Source: Alphaproteobacteria bacterium
GTDB lineage: Bacteria > Pseudomonadota > Alphaproteobacteria > Caulobacterales > Caulobacteraceae
Length of the DNA stretch: 7,112 bases
Assembly (NCBI GenBank): GCA_028869395.1
Contig: JAGWSE010000409.1
Location: 1 to 7,112, forward strand
Direction of reading: 5' to 3'
In this document: one piece after another, positions 1-5,928 of the stretch
Layout: each line of letters starts with the position of its first letter
Position numbering within the stretch: the stretch's first letter is position 1
Notes under the pieces: generated by a model
The model's input: the letters and a program-made list of their open reading frames with translations, nothing else
What the model was told of the DNA's origin: nothing
Database searches by the model: none
Translations under genes and position numbers: made by a program

Positions 1-226
1 AAACGCCCGGCCCTCGGTCGCAGCGACCGTGGCGGACATCGCGACCTGGAGCCAGGCCCAGACCGGCGCAGGCATGGCCGACGTCGCCGATCTGGTGGCG
101 AAGGGCCTCTTCAAGCGCGAGTACCGCGACCATCGCCTGGAATGGATGATCAAGAGCGGCGGGTTCGACGTCGTGGCGAAGGGCCTCGAGCGCGACAACA
201 TCCGCTTCGCGCCGGAGTTCGGCTGA
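1..226 (+). CDS. C-terminal end of an unrecognised protein (partial, 5' end outside window)
   Basis: An open frame enters from the left edge (first full codon at base 2) and stops with TGA at 224-226, so only about 74 C-terminal residues are visible. A GTG at 29 could be read as a start, but the frame is open to the edge and has no ribosome binding site there, so I treat the gene as truncated by the window. The visible part is soluble, probably helical and mixed-charge, with no membrane segment or cysteine, and ends in ERDNIRFAPEFG. I do not recognise the family. The stop overlaps the ATG of the next gene by one base (TGATG), so the two are almost certainly translationally coupled and co-transcribed with the GST-like and crotonase genes. 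Confidence 0.7.
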   Translation, partial: NARPSVAATVADIATWSQAQTGAGMADVADLVAKGLFKREYRDHRLEWMIKSGGFDVVAKGLERDNIRFAPEFG

Positions 227-1140
227 TGACGCCCGAGCTGATCCTCCACCATTACGACTCCTCGCCCTTCTCGGAGAAGCCGCGGGTGATGTTCGGGATC
301 AAGCGCCTGGCCTGGGCATCGGTCATCCAGCCGGTGATCATGCCCAAGCCCGAGCTGGTCCCGCTGACTGGCGGTTATCGCCGCATTCCGGTGCTGCAGG
401 CCGGCGCCGACATCTATTGCGACACCCAGGTGATCCTGGCCGAGATCGAGGCGCGCGCACCCGAGCCGCCGGTGGCGCGGGGCGGCGACTGGGCGGTCAA
501 CATCTGGGCGGACCGGCTGTTCTTCCAGGCCACGGTCGCCGTCGTCTTCGGCGAGATCGGCGACAGCGTGCCGGACGCCTTCGTCAAGGATCGCGAGGCG
601 CTTTCGGGTCGGCCATTCGACATGGGCGCCATGAAGGCCGCCGCCGTGCCGATGCAGGCGCAGTGGCGGGCGCACGCGGCCTGGATCGAGAGCGGGCTTT
701 CGTCCACGGAGTTCCTCGGCGGTTCGACCCCGTCGCTGGCCGATGTCGCCGCTTACATGAATATCTGGTGGCTCTCCGCCGCGGCCCGCGCGAAGGCCGA
801 CGAACTGCTCGACGGAATGCCGCGGACCCGCGCCTGGCGGACCCGCATGGCGGGGCTCGGCCACGGCGAGCGGCGTGAAGCGACCGGGCGAGAGGCGCTG
901 GACGCTGCGCGCGCGAACGAGCCTTCGCCGGCGCCGGGACACGACGCCTGCGACCCCCTCGACCTCGCGCCGGGCGAGGCGGTGACGGTCAGCGCCGACG
1001 ACTACGGCCGCGATCCCATAGCGGGCCGCCTCGTGGCGCTCACGCCCGAGCGAGTGGTGATCGCACGCGAGACGCCCGATCTGGGCCGCCTGCACGTCCA
1101 CTTCCCACGCATAGGCTATGCGGTGGCGCGCGCCACCTGA
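226..1140 (+). CDS. Glutathione S-transferase family protein with an extra C-terminal domain
   Basis: The product is 304 aa, longer than the usual 200-230 aa of a cytosolic GST. Residues 1-80 look like the thioredoxin-fold N-domain: a beta strand followed by YDSSPFSEKPR (10-20), where S12 or S13 could be the glutathione-activating residue; a GYRRIPVL segment with the expected cis-proline at P55; and D66-T67 where GSTs usually have the glutathione-contacting E/D-S pair. Residues about 90-215 fit the helical C-domain, including the S/T-x-x-D capping motif in GGSTPSLAD (165-173). From about 232 to 304 there is a Pro/Ala linker and then a beta-rich segment that is not part of a normal GST. The ATG at 226 overlaps the previous stop; an in-frame ATG at 142 would lie inside the upstream gene and encodes an Arg-rich stretch unlike a GST, so it was rejected. 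The substrate is unknown. Co-transcription with the crotonase gene suggests a role in small-molecule or acyl-CoA metabolism, but this is inference. Confidence 0.85.
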   Translation: MTPELILHHYDSSPFSEKPRVMFGIKRLAWASVIQPVIMPKPELVPLTGGYRRIPVLQAGADIYCDTQVILAEIEARAPEPPVARGGDWAVNIWADRLFFQATVAVVFGEIGDSVPDAFVKDREALSGRPFDMGAMKAAAVPMQAQWRAHAAWIESGLSSTEFLGGSTPSLADVAAYMNIWWLSAAARAKADELLDGMPRTRAWRTRMAGLGHGERREATGREALDAARANEPSPAPGHDACDPLDLAPGEAVTVSADDYGRDPIAGRLVALTPERVVIARETPDLGRLHVHFPRIGYAVARAT

Positions 1141-1155
1141 AGGAGCACCTGGACC

Positions 1156-1971
1156 ATGAACGATCGTGTGACAGTAGAGATCACCGGCGGCGTCGCCGAC
1201 GTGCGCCTGGTGCGCACCGACAAGATGAACGCCCTCGACAACGCCATGTTCGCCGCCCTCGTTGAGACCGGCGAGCGGCTGAAGGCGGAGAAGGGCGTTC
1301 GTGCGGTGGTGCTTTCCGGCGACGGCCGGGCCTTCTGCGCGGGCCTCGACATGGGCAACTTCCAGCAGATGGCCTCGGGCGAGCGGCGCGGCGGCCAGGG
1401 GACGGCCGGCGCCCTCGTCACCCCGAACCGCACGCCCGGCGGCGCGAACCATGCGCAGCAGGCCTGCATGGTCTGGCGCGAGATCCCGGTTCCGGTGATC
1501 GGGGCGATCCACGGGGTGGCGTTCGGCGGCGGCTTCCAGCTGGCGCTGGGCTGCGACATCCGGATTGTGGCGCCCGACGCGCGGCTCGCGGTGCTGGAGA
1601 TCAAGTGGGGTCTTGTGCCGGACATGGCCGGCATCGCGCTTCTGCGCGGCCTGGTGCGCGACGACCTGATGCGTGAACTCACCTGGACCGGGCGCATCTT
1701 CAACGGCGAGGAGGCGGTGGCCATGGGCCTGGCGACCCGCGCCGCAGCCGATCCCCGCGCCGAGGCTCTGGCGATGGCCCGCGAAATCGCCGGCAAGAAT
1801 CCGGACGCCATCCGGGCAGGCAAGCGGCTGATCAACATGATGGCCGAGGCCGACCAACGCGCCATCCTCGAGGCGGAAAGCCGCGAGCAGGCGGCGCTGA
1901 TCGGCTCGCCCAATCAGGTCGAGGCGGTGACGGCGAACCTGCAGAAGCGCGAGCCGCAGTTCGCCGACTGA
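1156..1971 (+). CDS. Crotonase-family enzyme (enoyl-CoA hydratase/isomerase)
   Basis: The 271 aa product has the usual length for a single-domain crotonase that acts on acyl-CoA thioesters in the cytoplasm. Visible signatures are KMNALD near residue 24; AFCAGLDM (about 58-65), the first oxyanion-hole segment; and GVAFGGGFQLALGCDIRI (about 121-138), the second oxyanion-hole and CoA-binding segment. At the two catalytic glutamate positions of enoyl-CoA hydratase (E144 and E164 in rat mitochondrial hydratase), the first is glutamine here (GGGFQLA) and the second is kept (VLEIKWG). An aspartate follows eight residues later (WGLVPDMAG), which is the spacing of the E196/D204 pair of dienoyl-CoA isomerase. 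The overall pattern resembles the bacterial subgroup usually labelled only enoyl-CoA hydratase. The start is supported by AAGGAG at 1140-1145, beginning on the last base of the GST stop, so this is the third gene of the operon. The family is certain; the reaction is not. Confidence 0.93.
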   Translation: MNDRVTVEITGGVADVRLVRTDKMNALDNAMFAALVETGERLKAEKGVRAVVLSGDGRAFCAGLDMGNFQQMASGERRGGQGTAGALVTPNRTPGGANHAQQACMVWREIPVPVIGAIHGVAFGGGFQLALGCDIRIVAPDARLAVLEIKWGLVPDMAGIALLRGLVRDDLMRELTWTGRIFNGEEAVAMGLATRAAADPRAEALAMAREIAGKNPDAIRAGKRLINMMAEADQRAILEAESREQAALIGSPNQVEAVTANLQKREPQFAD

Positions 1972-1977
1972 AGCGCC

Positions 1978-2241
1978 TCAGCGCGACGCCACGGTGGTGT
2001 TGTCGAAGCCGCCCCGGGCGAGCGTGGCCCGCTCGGTCTTGGTCACGCAGCCCTGCTGGCCGAAGAACTCGAGCACCGAGCCACGGGCCTGCTCGCGGCA
2101 GAGGTAGACCGCGGCCTGATGGACCTCGGCGCGGACCTGGTCGGGGGATTTCCCGGCGGTGTGGATATGGATGGTTTCCGCCGCGAAGGCGGGGACGGCG
2201 AGGGCCGCTGCGGCGGCCGCGAGCGTCACGAGACGAAGCAT
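1978..2241 (-). CDS. Small secreted protein of unknown function, two cysteines
   Basis: The product is 87 aa. Residues 1-20 form a clear Sec signal peptide: a short basic start (MLR), an Ala/Leu/Val core and an AFA cleavage site, leaving a mature chain of about 67 aa. The mature part starts with ETIHIHTAG, has a helix-like region (DQVRAEVHQAAVYLC) and contains two cysteines, C48 and C65, that could form a disulfide in the periplasm. The arrangement (short signal peptide, beta strand, helix ending in Cys, second Cys followed by a basic/Ala-rich stretch) is reminiscent of small UrcA-like proteins common in Caulobacterales and sphingomonads, but I cannot confirm that family. No strong Shine-Dalgarno is visible before the ATG. 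The gene is convergent with the crotonase gene, with only six bases between stop codons. A longer frame from 2275 in another phase is Arg/Pro-rich and lacks a signal peptide. Confidence 0.75.
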   Translation of the reverse strand: MLRLVTLAAAAAALAVPAFAAETIHIHTAGKSPDQVRAEVHQAAVYLCREQARGSVLEFFGQQGCVTKTERATLARGGFDNTTVASR

Positions 2242-2462
2242 GAATGTGTGATCCGAACAGAGGTTTGTGGGCCAACCCTCTTCCGGACGCTCCCCCTGAG
2301 CCGCACCGGAACTGACGCCCGGTTCGCGACCTGGGGGCGTCTAGGGCGTGGCGCCGCGTCGGTCCAACCGGGATTACACAAGCTTCGGGAAAGACTGGCG
2401 AAACGTCGCCGTCTGCTGCACCTGAAGGCGAGCGCGGGCGGATTTGCGCGCGGTTCTGCGGA

Positions 2463-2507
2463 CCGGCGGACTCCGAACGGAGTTGGGGCGCCGAAGTTCG
2501 CCGCCGG
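2463..2507 (-). terminator. Nested inverted repeat just after the SDR stop; possible terminator or 3' stabilising structure
   Basis: The outer arms CCGGCGG (2463-2469) and CCGCCGG (2501-2507) are a perfect 7-bp inverted repeat. Directly inside the left arm lies a second perfect repeat, ACTCCG-AA-CGGAGT (2470-2483). The right arm ends two bases from the SDR stop codon (2509-2511), so in the minus-strand transcript the structure begins one nucleotide after the stop. There is no U-run after it, so it is not a classical Rho-independent terminator. It could be a U-tract-less terminator, an mRNA 3'-end stabiliser, or a chance consequence of high GC. The rest of the gap (2242-2462) must carry the promoter of the small secreted protein, but I could not identify one convincingly. 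Confidence 0.35.
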
Positions 2508-2508
2508 C

Positions 2509-3270
2509 TCAGCCCCGACCGATGAACGGCATCTTCGTGGCCATGACGGTCATGAACTGCACGTTGGCCTCAAGCGGCAGGCTGGCCATGTAGCGCACCG
2601 CCTCGGCGACCGCCTGCACATCCATGACCGGCTCCGGCGCGACGGAGCCGTCCGGCTGCGGCGCCCCGCGGCTCATCGCCCGCGTCATGTCGGTCGCGGC
2701 GTTGCCGATGTCGATCTGGCCGCAGGCGATGTCGTAGGCGCGGCCATCGAGCGAGGTCGATCGCGTCAGGCCGGTGATCGCGTGCTTGGTCGCGGTGTAG
2801 GCGGCCGAGCGGGGGCGAGGCGCATGGGCCGAGATCGAGCCGTTGTTGATGATCCGCCCGCCACGCGGGTCCTGATCCTTCATGAGCCGGAACGCCGCCT
2901 GGGTGCACAGGAAGGCGCCGGTGAGATTCACGTCCACCACGCGCTTCCATGCCTCGAACGGCAGGTCCTCCAGCGGGACCGGCGGCGCACCCGTCCCGGC
3001 GTTGTTGAACAGCAGGTCGAGACGCCCGAAACGGTCGCGGGCCGCGGCGAACAGATGATCGACCGCCGCGGGGTCAGCCACGTCGGCGGACACGGCGAGC
3101 GCGCGCGCCGCCGCCTCGCCGGCCAGCCGGAGGGTTTCCTCCAGCGGCTCCGCGCGGCGTCCCGCCAGCGCCACGCACCAGCCGTCGGCGAGCAGCGCCA
3201 GGACGACGGCCCGACCTATGCCGGTTCCGCCGCCGGTGACGATCGCGACCTTTCCGGATCCGCGCCCCAT
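2509..3270 (-). CDS. Short-chain dehydrogenase/reductase (classical SDR)
   Basis: The product is 253 aa, the standard classical-SDR length, and is a cytoplasmic NAD(P)-dependent oxidoreductase. The Rossmann cofactor motif TGGGTGIG is at residues 12-19, NNAG at 89-92, and the full catalytic tetrad is present: N115, S145, Y158 and K162 (Y-x-x-x-K in YTATK). The pair R38-R39 after the second beta strand (AGRR) favours NADP(H) over NAD(H). The substrate cannot be read from the sequence; the C-terminal substrate loop (about 188-225) is Gly/Ala/Pro-rich and not diagnostic. The start is supported by AGGA four bases before the ATG on the minus strand. The gene lies 41 bases downstream of the DUF4142 gene on the same strand and may share its stress promoter. 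A second Asn precedes the catalytic serine (NNGSIS), where SDRs often have NxSS; this is within family variation. Confidence 0.93.
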   Translation of the reverse strand: MGRGSGKVAIVTGGGTGIGRAVVLALLADGWCVALAGRRAEPLEETLRLAGEAAARALAVSADVADPAAVDHLFAAARDRFGRLDLLFNNAGTGAPPVPLEDLPFEAWKRVVDVNLTGAFLCTQAAFRLMKDQDPRGGRIINNGSISAHAPRPRSAAYTATKHAITGLTRSTSLDGRAYDIACGQIDIGNAATDMTRAMSRGAPQPDGSVAPEPVMDVQAVAEAVRYMASLPLEANVQFMTVMATKMPFIGRG

Positions 3271-3282
3271 ATGTCCTAGCTA

Positions 3283-3299
3283 GCCGCGATCGCCGCGGC
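3283..3299 (-). other. Intercistronic hairpin between the DUF4142 and SDR genes
   Basis: GCCGCG (3283-3288) and CGCGGC (3294-3299) are a perfect 6-bp inverted repeat around a 5-base loop, inside the 41-base gap between the two minus-strand genes. It ends 12 bases upstream of the SDR ATG, next to CTAGCTAG at 3276-3283, which contributes the TAGGA used as ribosome binding site. No U-run follows, so complete termination here is unlikely. It could give partial termination or mark a processing site, lowering SDR expression relative to DUF4142. In DNA this rich in GC, a repeat of this size can also arise by chance. Confidence 0.3.
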
Positions 3300-3311
3300 A
3301 GGCCAGGGGCG

Positions 3312-3797
3312 TCAGCCGCGCCGCAGGCTCTCGGCGACGTGCAGATGCTTCTCGAGCGTCGGCAGGGTCTGACGGGCCATGCGCGCCACGGGACCGTGTT
3401 CGCGGGCTTCCTTGCGGAAGTCGGAGATATCGTGCTTGTGGTCGTGGACCATGTAGCGGGCGAACTCGCGGTCGAAGGCGCGGCCGTTCATGCGCCGCAG
3501 CTTCCGGGCCTCCTCGCGCGCTTGCGGCATGACCCCGTCGGTGTCCGCCACCCCGAATTGGCGTGCAAGCGGCAGGGCCTGCTGCCTGGCCATGGCGTGG
3601 TCGTTGTGCAGCATGCGGCCGTAGTCGCGGACACGAGGGTCGGCGGCGCGGTTCTCCGCCATCTGGCCCAGCATCATCTCCGAATTGTCGCCGCGGATGG
3701 CTTTGCCGAGGAAGTGGCGGTCGGCGCCGGGCTGGGCGCTGGCCGCCCCGGCGAGGAGCAGGGCGACGGCCGCGCCCCCGAGCAGTCGGGCGATCAT
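3312..3797 (-). CDS. DUF4142 secreted, His-rich, ferritin-like helical protein
   Basis: With the chosen start the product is 161 aa: a signal peptide (MIARLLGG, then an Ala/Leu core, cleavage after ASA at residue 21) and an all-helical mature domain. Family features are the GDNSEMMLGQMA helix (36-47), a helix containing MLHNDH (62-67), a second pair carrying YMVHDHKHD (115-123), and the closing LPTLEKHLHVA (145-155). The paired His/Asp/Glu positions fit a ferritin-like four-helix bundle and possible metal binding in the periplasm, but the biochemical role of DUF4142 is not established. Earlier in-frame ATGs exist at 3803, 3809 and 3857. I chose 3797 because GGAG (minus strand, 3807-3804) sits six bases before it and the protein then begins with a clean signal peptide. 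The promoter candidate at 3831-3855 would also leave the 3857 start outside the transcript. DUF4142 genes are often found among stress-response genes in alphaproteobacteria. Confidence 0.88.
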   Translation of the reverse strand: MIARLLGGAAVALLLAGAASAQPGADRHFLGKAIRGDNSEMMLGQMAENRAADPRVRDYGRMLHNDHAMARQQALPLARQFGVADTDGVMPQAREEARKLRRMNGRAFDREFARYMVHDHKHDISDFRKEAREHGPVARMARQTLPTLEKHLHVAESLRRG

Positions 3798-3830
3798 TGG
3801 CATCTCCATGGTTTTCGACTTTGCGGCCAC

Positions 3831-3855
3831 AACCGGCGCGCTATCGGCTTGTTCC
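3831..3855 (-). promoter_or_regulatory. EcfG/SigT-type general stress response promoter (candidate)
   Basis: Read on the minus strand, GGAAC (3855-3851) is followed by 16 bases and then GGTT (3834-3831). The alphaproteobacterial general-stress sigma factor EcfG (SigT in Caulobacter) recognises GGAAC, 16-17 bases, then cGTT; only the less conserved first base of the -10 element differs. The geometry fits the DUF4142 gene: a transcription start roughly 6-8 bases past GTT would lie near 3824, giving a leader of about 25 bases with GGAG and then the ATG at 3797. What is seen is the motif and spacing; regulation by EcfG is inferred. Confidence 0.6.
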
Positions 3856-3868
3856 ACCTGGAAGCCGG

Positions 3869-3894
3869 TTGACGCGGCCGCACCGCCTTAGGAG
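3869..3894 (+). promoter_or_regulatory. Candidate housekeeping promoter for the TonB-dependent receptor
   Basis: TTGACGC at 3869-3875 matches the Caulobacter housekeeping -35 consensus TTGACGS exactly. After 11 bases comes CTTAGGAG (3887-3894), a partial match to the GCTANAWC -10 consensus, within the known 10-14 base spacing. Transcription would start near 3900, just upstream of the strong ribosome binding site. The -35 is convincing and the -10 weak. It is divergent from, and only 13 bases away from, the stress-type promoter of the DUF4142 gene. Confidence 0.4.
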
Positions 3895-3906
3895 AAGCCT
3901 CGTTCC

Positions 3907-3914
3907 AGGAGGGG
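3907..3914 (+). promoter_or_regulatory. Strong ribosome binding site that fixes the receptor start
   Basis: AGGAGGGG ends four bases before the ATG at 3919 (AGGAGG core with six-base spacing), one of the best Shine-Dalgarno matches in the window. An in-frame TAG at 3889-3891 prevents any extension further upstream, so this site and the stop together decide the start of the receptor gene. Confidence 0.8.
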
Positions 3915-3918
3915 ATCG

Positions 3919-5928
3919 ATGCCGACCGCAGCGCCGCCGCCCCCGCCGCCGACCGAGGTCCAGGCGGTGGTCGTCTATCCGCCGAGGCTCGCCCCGCTTG
4001 GCGGCGAGGCGGCCTTCAGCGCGGTTCAGGTCGGCCAGCAGGTGCTGAAGGTCACGCCCAGGCTGGACGACGCGCTGGAAAGCGTGCCGGGCGTGTCGCT
4101 GTTCCGCCGCGCGAGCAGCCTCGGCGCCAATCCGACGACCCAGGGTCTGTCGCTTCGCGCCATTGCGCCCTCCGGGGCCGGCCGGGCGCTGGTGACACTG
4201 GACGGCGTGCCGCAGAACGATCCGTTCGGCGGCTGGGTGATCTGGACCGCGTTGCCGCCCGAAGGCCTCGAAGGCGCGACGGTGGTGCGCGGGGCCGGCG
4301 CCGGGCCCTATGGTGCTGGCGCGCTCACCGGAACGGTGGCCTTGCAGGAGCGGGGCGCAAGCGGTGGCCTCGCCGCGCTGGACGCCTCCGCCGGCGACGA
4401 GGCGACCTATCGACTGGCCGCGGCGGGCGGCGCGCCGGGACTCCTGGTCGTGGGCCAGGTGGAGAGCTCCGGCGGCTACGACCCCGTGCGCGGGCCGAGC
4501 CGCGGCGCCGCGGATCAGCCGCTGACGCTCGATGCGGAATCCGGGTCGTTCCGCGTGCAGCACGATTTCGACGGGATCCAGGTCGCCGCGCGGGTGGCGG
4601 GCTACGGCGAGCGGCGCGGGGCAGGGCTGGCTGGCGCCCGCTCGATCGCCTCCGGCGGCCAGGGCTCGCTGACCTTCGGGCGCACCCCGTCCGAGGGGGT
4701 CGGGGGCTGGCGCGTGCAGCTCTGGATCCAGGACAGCGATCTCCAGAACAGCTCCGTCGCCGTGGCCGCCCATCGCACGGCCACCACGCCGGCGAACGAC
4801 GAATACTCCACGCCGGCGCAGGGATACGGCCTCAACGCAGCCCTGCAGGGAATGGCGCGCGGCGTCTCCTGGGAGCTGGGCCTCGACGGGCGGCTCTATC
4901 ACGGCTTCGACTACGAGCGGTTCCGCTACATCGGCGGCAGCTTCACCCGCGGCCGGCAGGCGGGTGGCGAGGCGGGCGTGGGCGGGGCCTATTTCGAAGC
5001 GGCGTACGACCACGGCCCCTGGATCGTCACCGGCGGCGTCCGCCTCGACGAGTGGTTCCAGCGTGACGCGGTGCGGCGCGAATGGGACCTGTTCACCGGC
5101 CAGACCACCCTTGACCAGCCGTCGCCGGACAGCTCCGGAACCGTCCCCACGGGGCGATTCGGGATCCGCTACGAGCTCTCGCGGGGGCTTTACGTGCGAG
5201 CCGCCGCCTATGCCGGTTTCCGCCCCCCCACGCTCAACGAGCTCTATCGCCCCTTCCGGGTCGGCAACGACGTCACCGAGGCCAACGCCGCCCTGAAGCC
5301 GGAGAAGCTGCAGGGCGTGGAGGCGGGGTTCGGCGGCGATCGCTGGTTCCACTGGTCGGGCACGGTCTTCTACAACTGGCTGAAGGATCCGGTGACCAAC
5401 GTGACGCTGGGCGTCGGGCCGGGGGTGTTTCCCATAGGAGGCTTCATCCCGGCCGGCGGAACACTTCGCCAGCGGCGGAACGCGGGCGAGATCGACGCCT
5501 ATGGCTTCGAAGGCGAGGCCTCCGGCGACGTCGGCGAGACCCTGAGCTGGCGCGCAGCCGTCGCCGCCACCCATGCGCGCGTCGACGGCGGAACCGCGGC
5601 GCCGCAACTCACCGGCCTCCGACCGGCTCAGACGCCAGAACTCACCGTCACCAGCGCCCTCGACTGGCGCCCGCTCGAGCCCCTCGATCTGACTGCGGAG
5701 GCCCGTTACGAGGGGGGCCGCTGGGACGACGACCTCAATACCCGCAAGCTGCACCCGGGGACGGAACTCAACATCCGGGCGGCTTGGCGCCTCGCACCCC
5801 ACTCGGACGTCTATGTGGCCGTCGACAACGTGGTCAACGCCAACCTCGACACCCAGACGGCCGGCGACGGCACGATGAGCTACGCCGAGCCGCGGATGAT
5901 CCGGGTCGGCTTTTCCTACCGGCGCTAG
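3919..5928 (+). CDS. TonB-dependent outer membrane receptor, no signal peptide visible
   Basis: The product is 669 aa, typical for a TonB-dependent receptor that imports a scarce ligand (siderophore, cobalamin, sugar or similar) across the outer membrane. A proline run (5-11) is followed by EVQAVVVYPPR (13-23), resembling a TonB box just before the plug. The plug (about 40-150) carries LDDALESVPGVSLFRR, SSLGANPTTQGLSLR (66-80), the ALVTLDGVPQNDPFGGW segment (90-106) and VVRGAGAGPYGAGALTGTV. The rest is a 22-strand-type beta barrel with alternating aromatic residues, including GFRPPTLNELYRPF and LKPEKLQGVEAGF, and a closing strand RMIRVGFSYRR. The ANPTTQG plug type is widespread in receptors of unknown ligand, so I assign none. 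No cysteine is evident. Oddly, the N-terminus starts directly with what looks like the mature end: no hydrophobic signal peptide precedes it, and an in-frame TAG at 3889 blocks extension. It converges with the acetyltransferase gene, and the stop codons overlap. Confidence 0.93.
   Translation: MPTAAPPPPPPTEVQAVVVYPPRLAPLGGEAAFSAVQVGQQVLKVTPRLDDALESVPGVSLFRRASSLGANPTTQGLSLRAIAPSGAGRALVTLDGVPQNDPFGGWVIWTALPPEGLEGATVVRGAGAGPYGAGALTGTVALQERGASGGLAALDASAGDEATYRLAAAGGAPGLLVVGQVESSGGYDPVRGPSRGAADQPLTLDAESGSFRVQHDFDGIQVAARVAGYGERRGAGLAGARSIASGGQGSLTFGRTPSEGVGGWRVQLWIQDSDLQNSSVAVAAHRTATTPANDEYSTPAQGYGLNAALQGMARGVSWELGLDGRLYHGFDYERFRYIGGSFTRGRQAGGEAGVGGAYFEAAYDHGPWIVTGGVRLDEWFQRDAVRREWDLFTGQTTLDQPSPDSSGTVPTGRFGIRYELSRGLYVRAAAYAGFRPPTLNELYRPFRVGNDVTEANAALKPEKLQGVEAGFGGDRWFHWSGTVFYNWLKDPVTNVTLGVGPGVFPIGGFIPAGGTLRQRRNAGEIDAYGFEGEASGDVGETLSWRAAVAATHARVDGGTAAPQLTGLRPAQTPELTVTSALDWRPLEPLDLTAEARYEGGRWDDDLNTRKLHPGTELNIRAAWRLAPHSDVYVAVDNVVNANLDTQTAGDGTMSYAEPRMIRVGFSYRR

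Noticed and set aside
1116..1913. A 265-residue open frame on the minus strand opposite the crotonase gene
   Set aside because: It is a Ser/Arg/Ala-rich shadow of a clear crotonase reading frame.
2397..2410. GGCGA-AACG-TCGCC palindrome in the 2242-2508 gap as an operator
   Set aside because: A 5-bp arm is expected often at this GC content, and it is not placed next to an identifiable promoter.
2242..2462. Possible tRNA or small RNA in the gap
   Set aside because: No T-loop GGTTCGA-type motif or cloverleaf pairing was found, and there is no terminator hairpin with a U-run.
2119..3279. A 386-residue open frame on the plus strand opposite the SDR
   Set aside because: The composition is Arg/Gly/His-rich with no recognisable fold, and the opposite strand carries a complete SDR with all catalytic residues.
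3685..3891. In-frame open stretch before the receptor as a lost signal peptide separated by the TAG at 3889
   Set aside because: Translated from the ATG at 3808 it gives MVFDFAATTGALSACSTWKP, which lacks a basic start and has an early Asp, so it is a poor signal peptide; most of the stretch lies opposite the DUF4142 gene.
3841..5802. A 653-residue open frame on the minus strand opposite the TonB-dependent receptor
   Set aside because: It mirrors the receptor's codons in GC-rich DNA, is rich in Arg/Ala/Gly/Pro without domain motifs, and has no ribosome binding site; the receptor frame has unmistakable family motifs.
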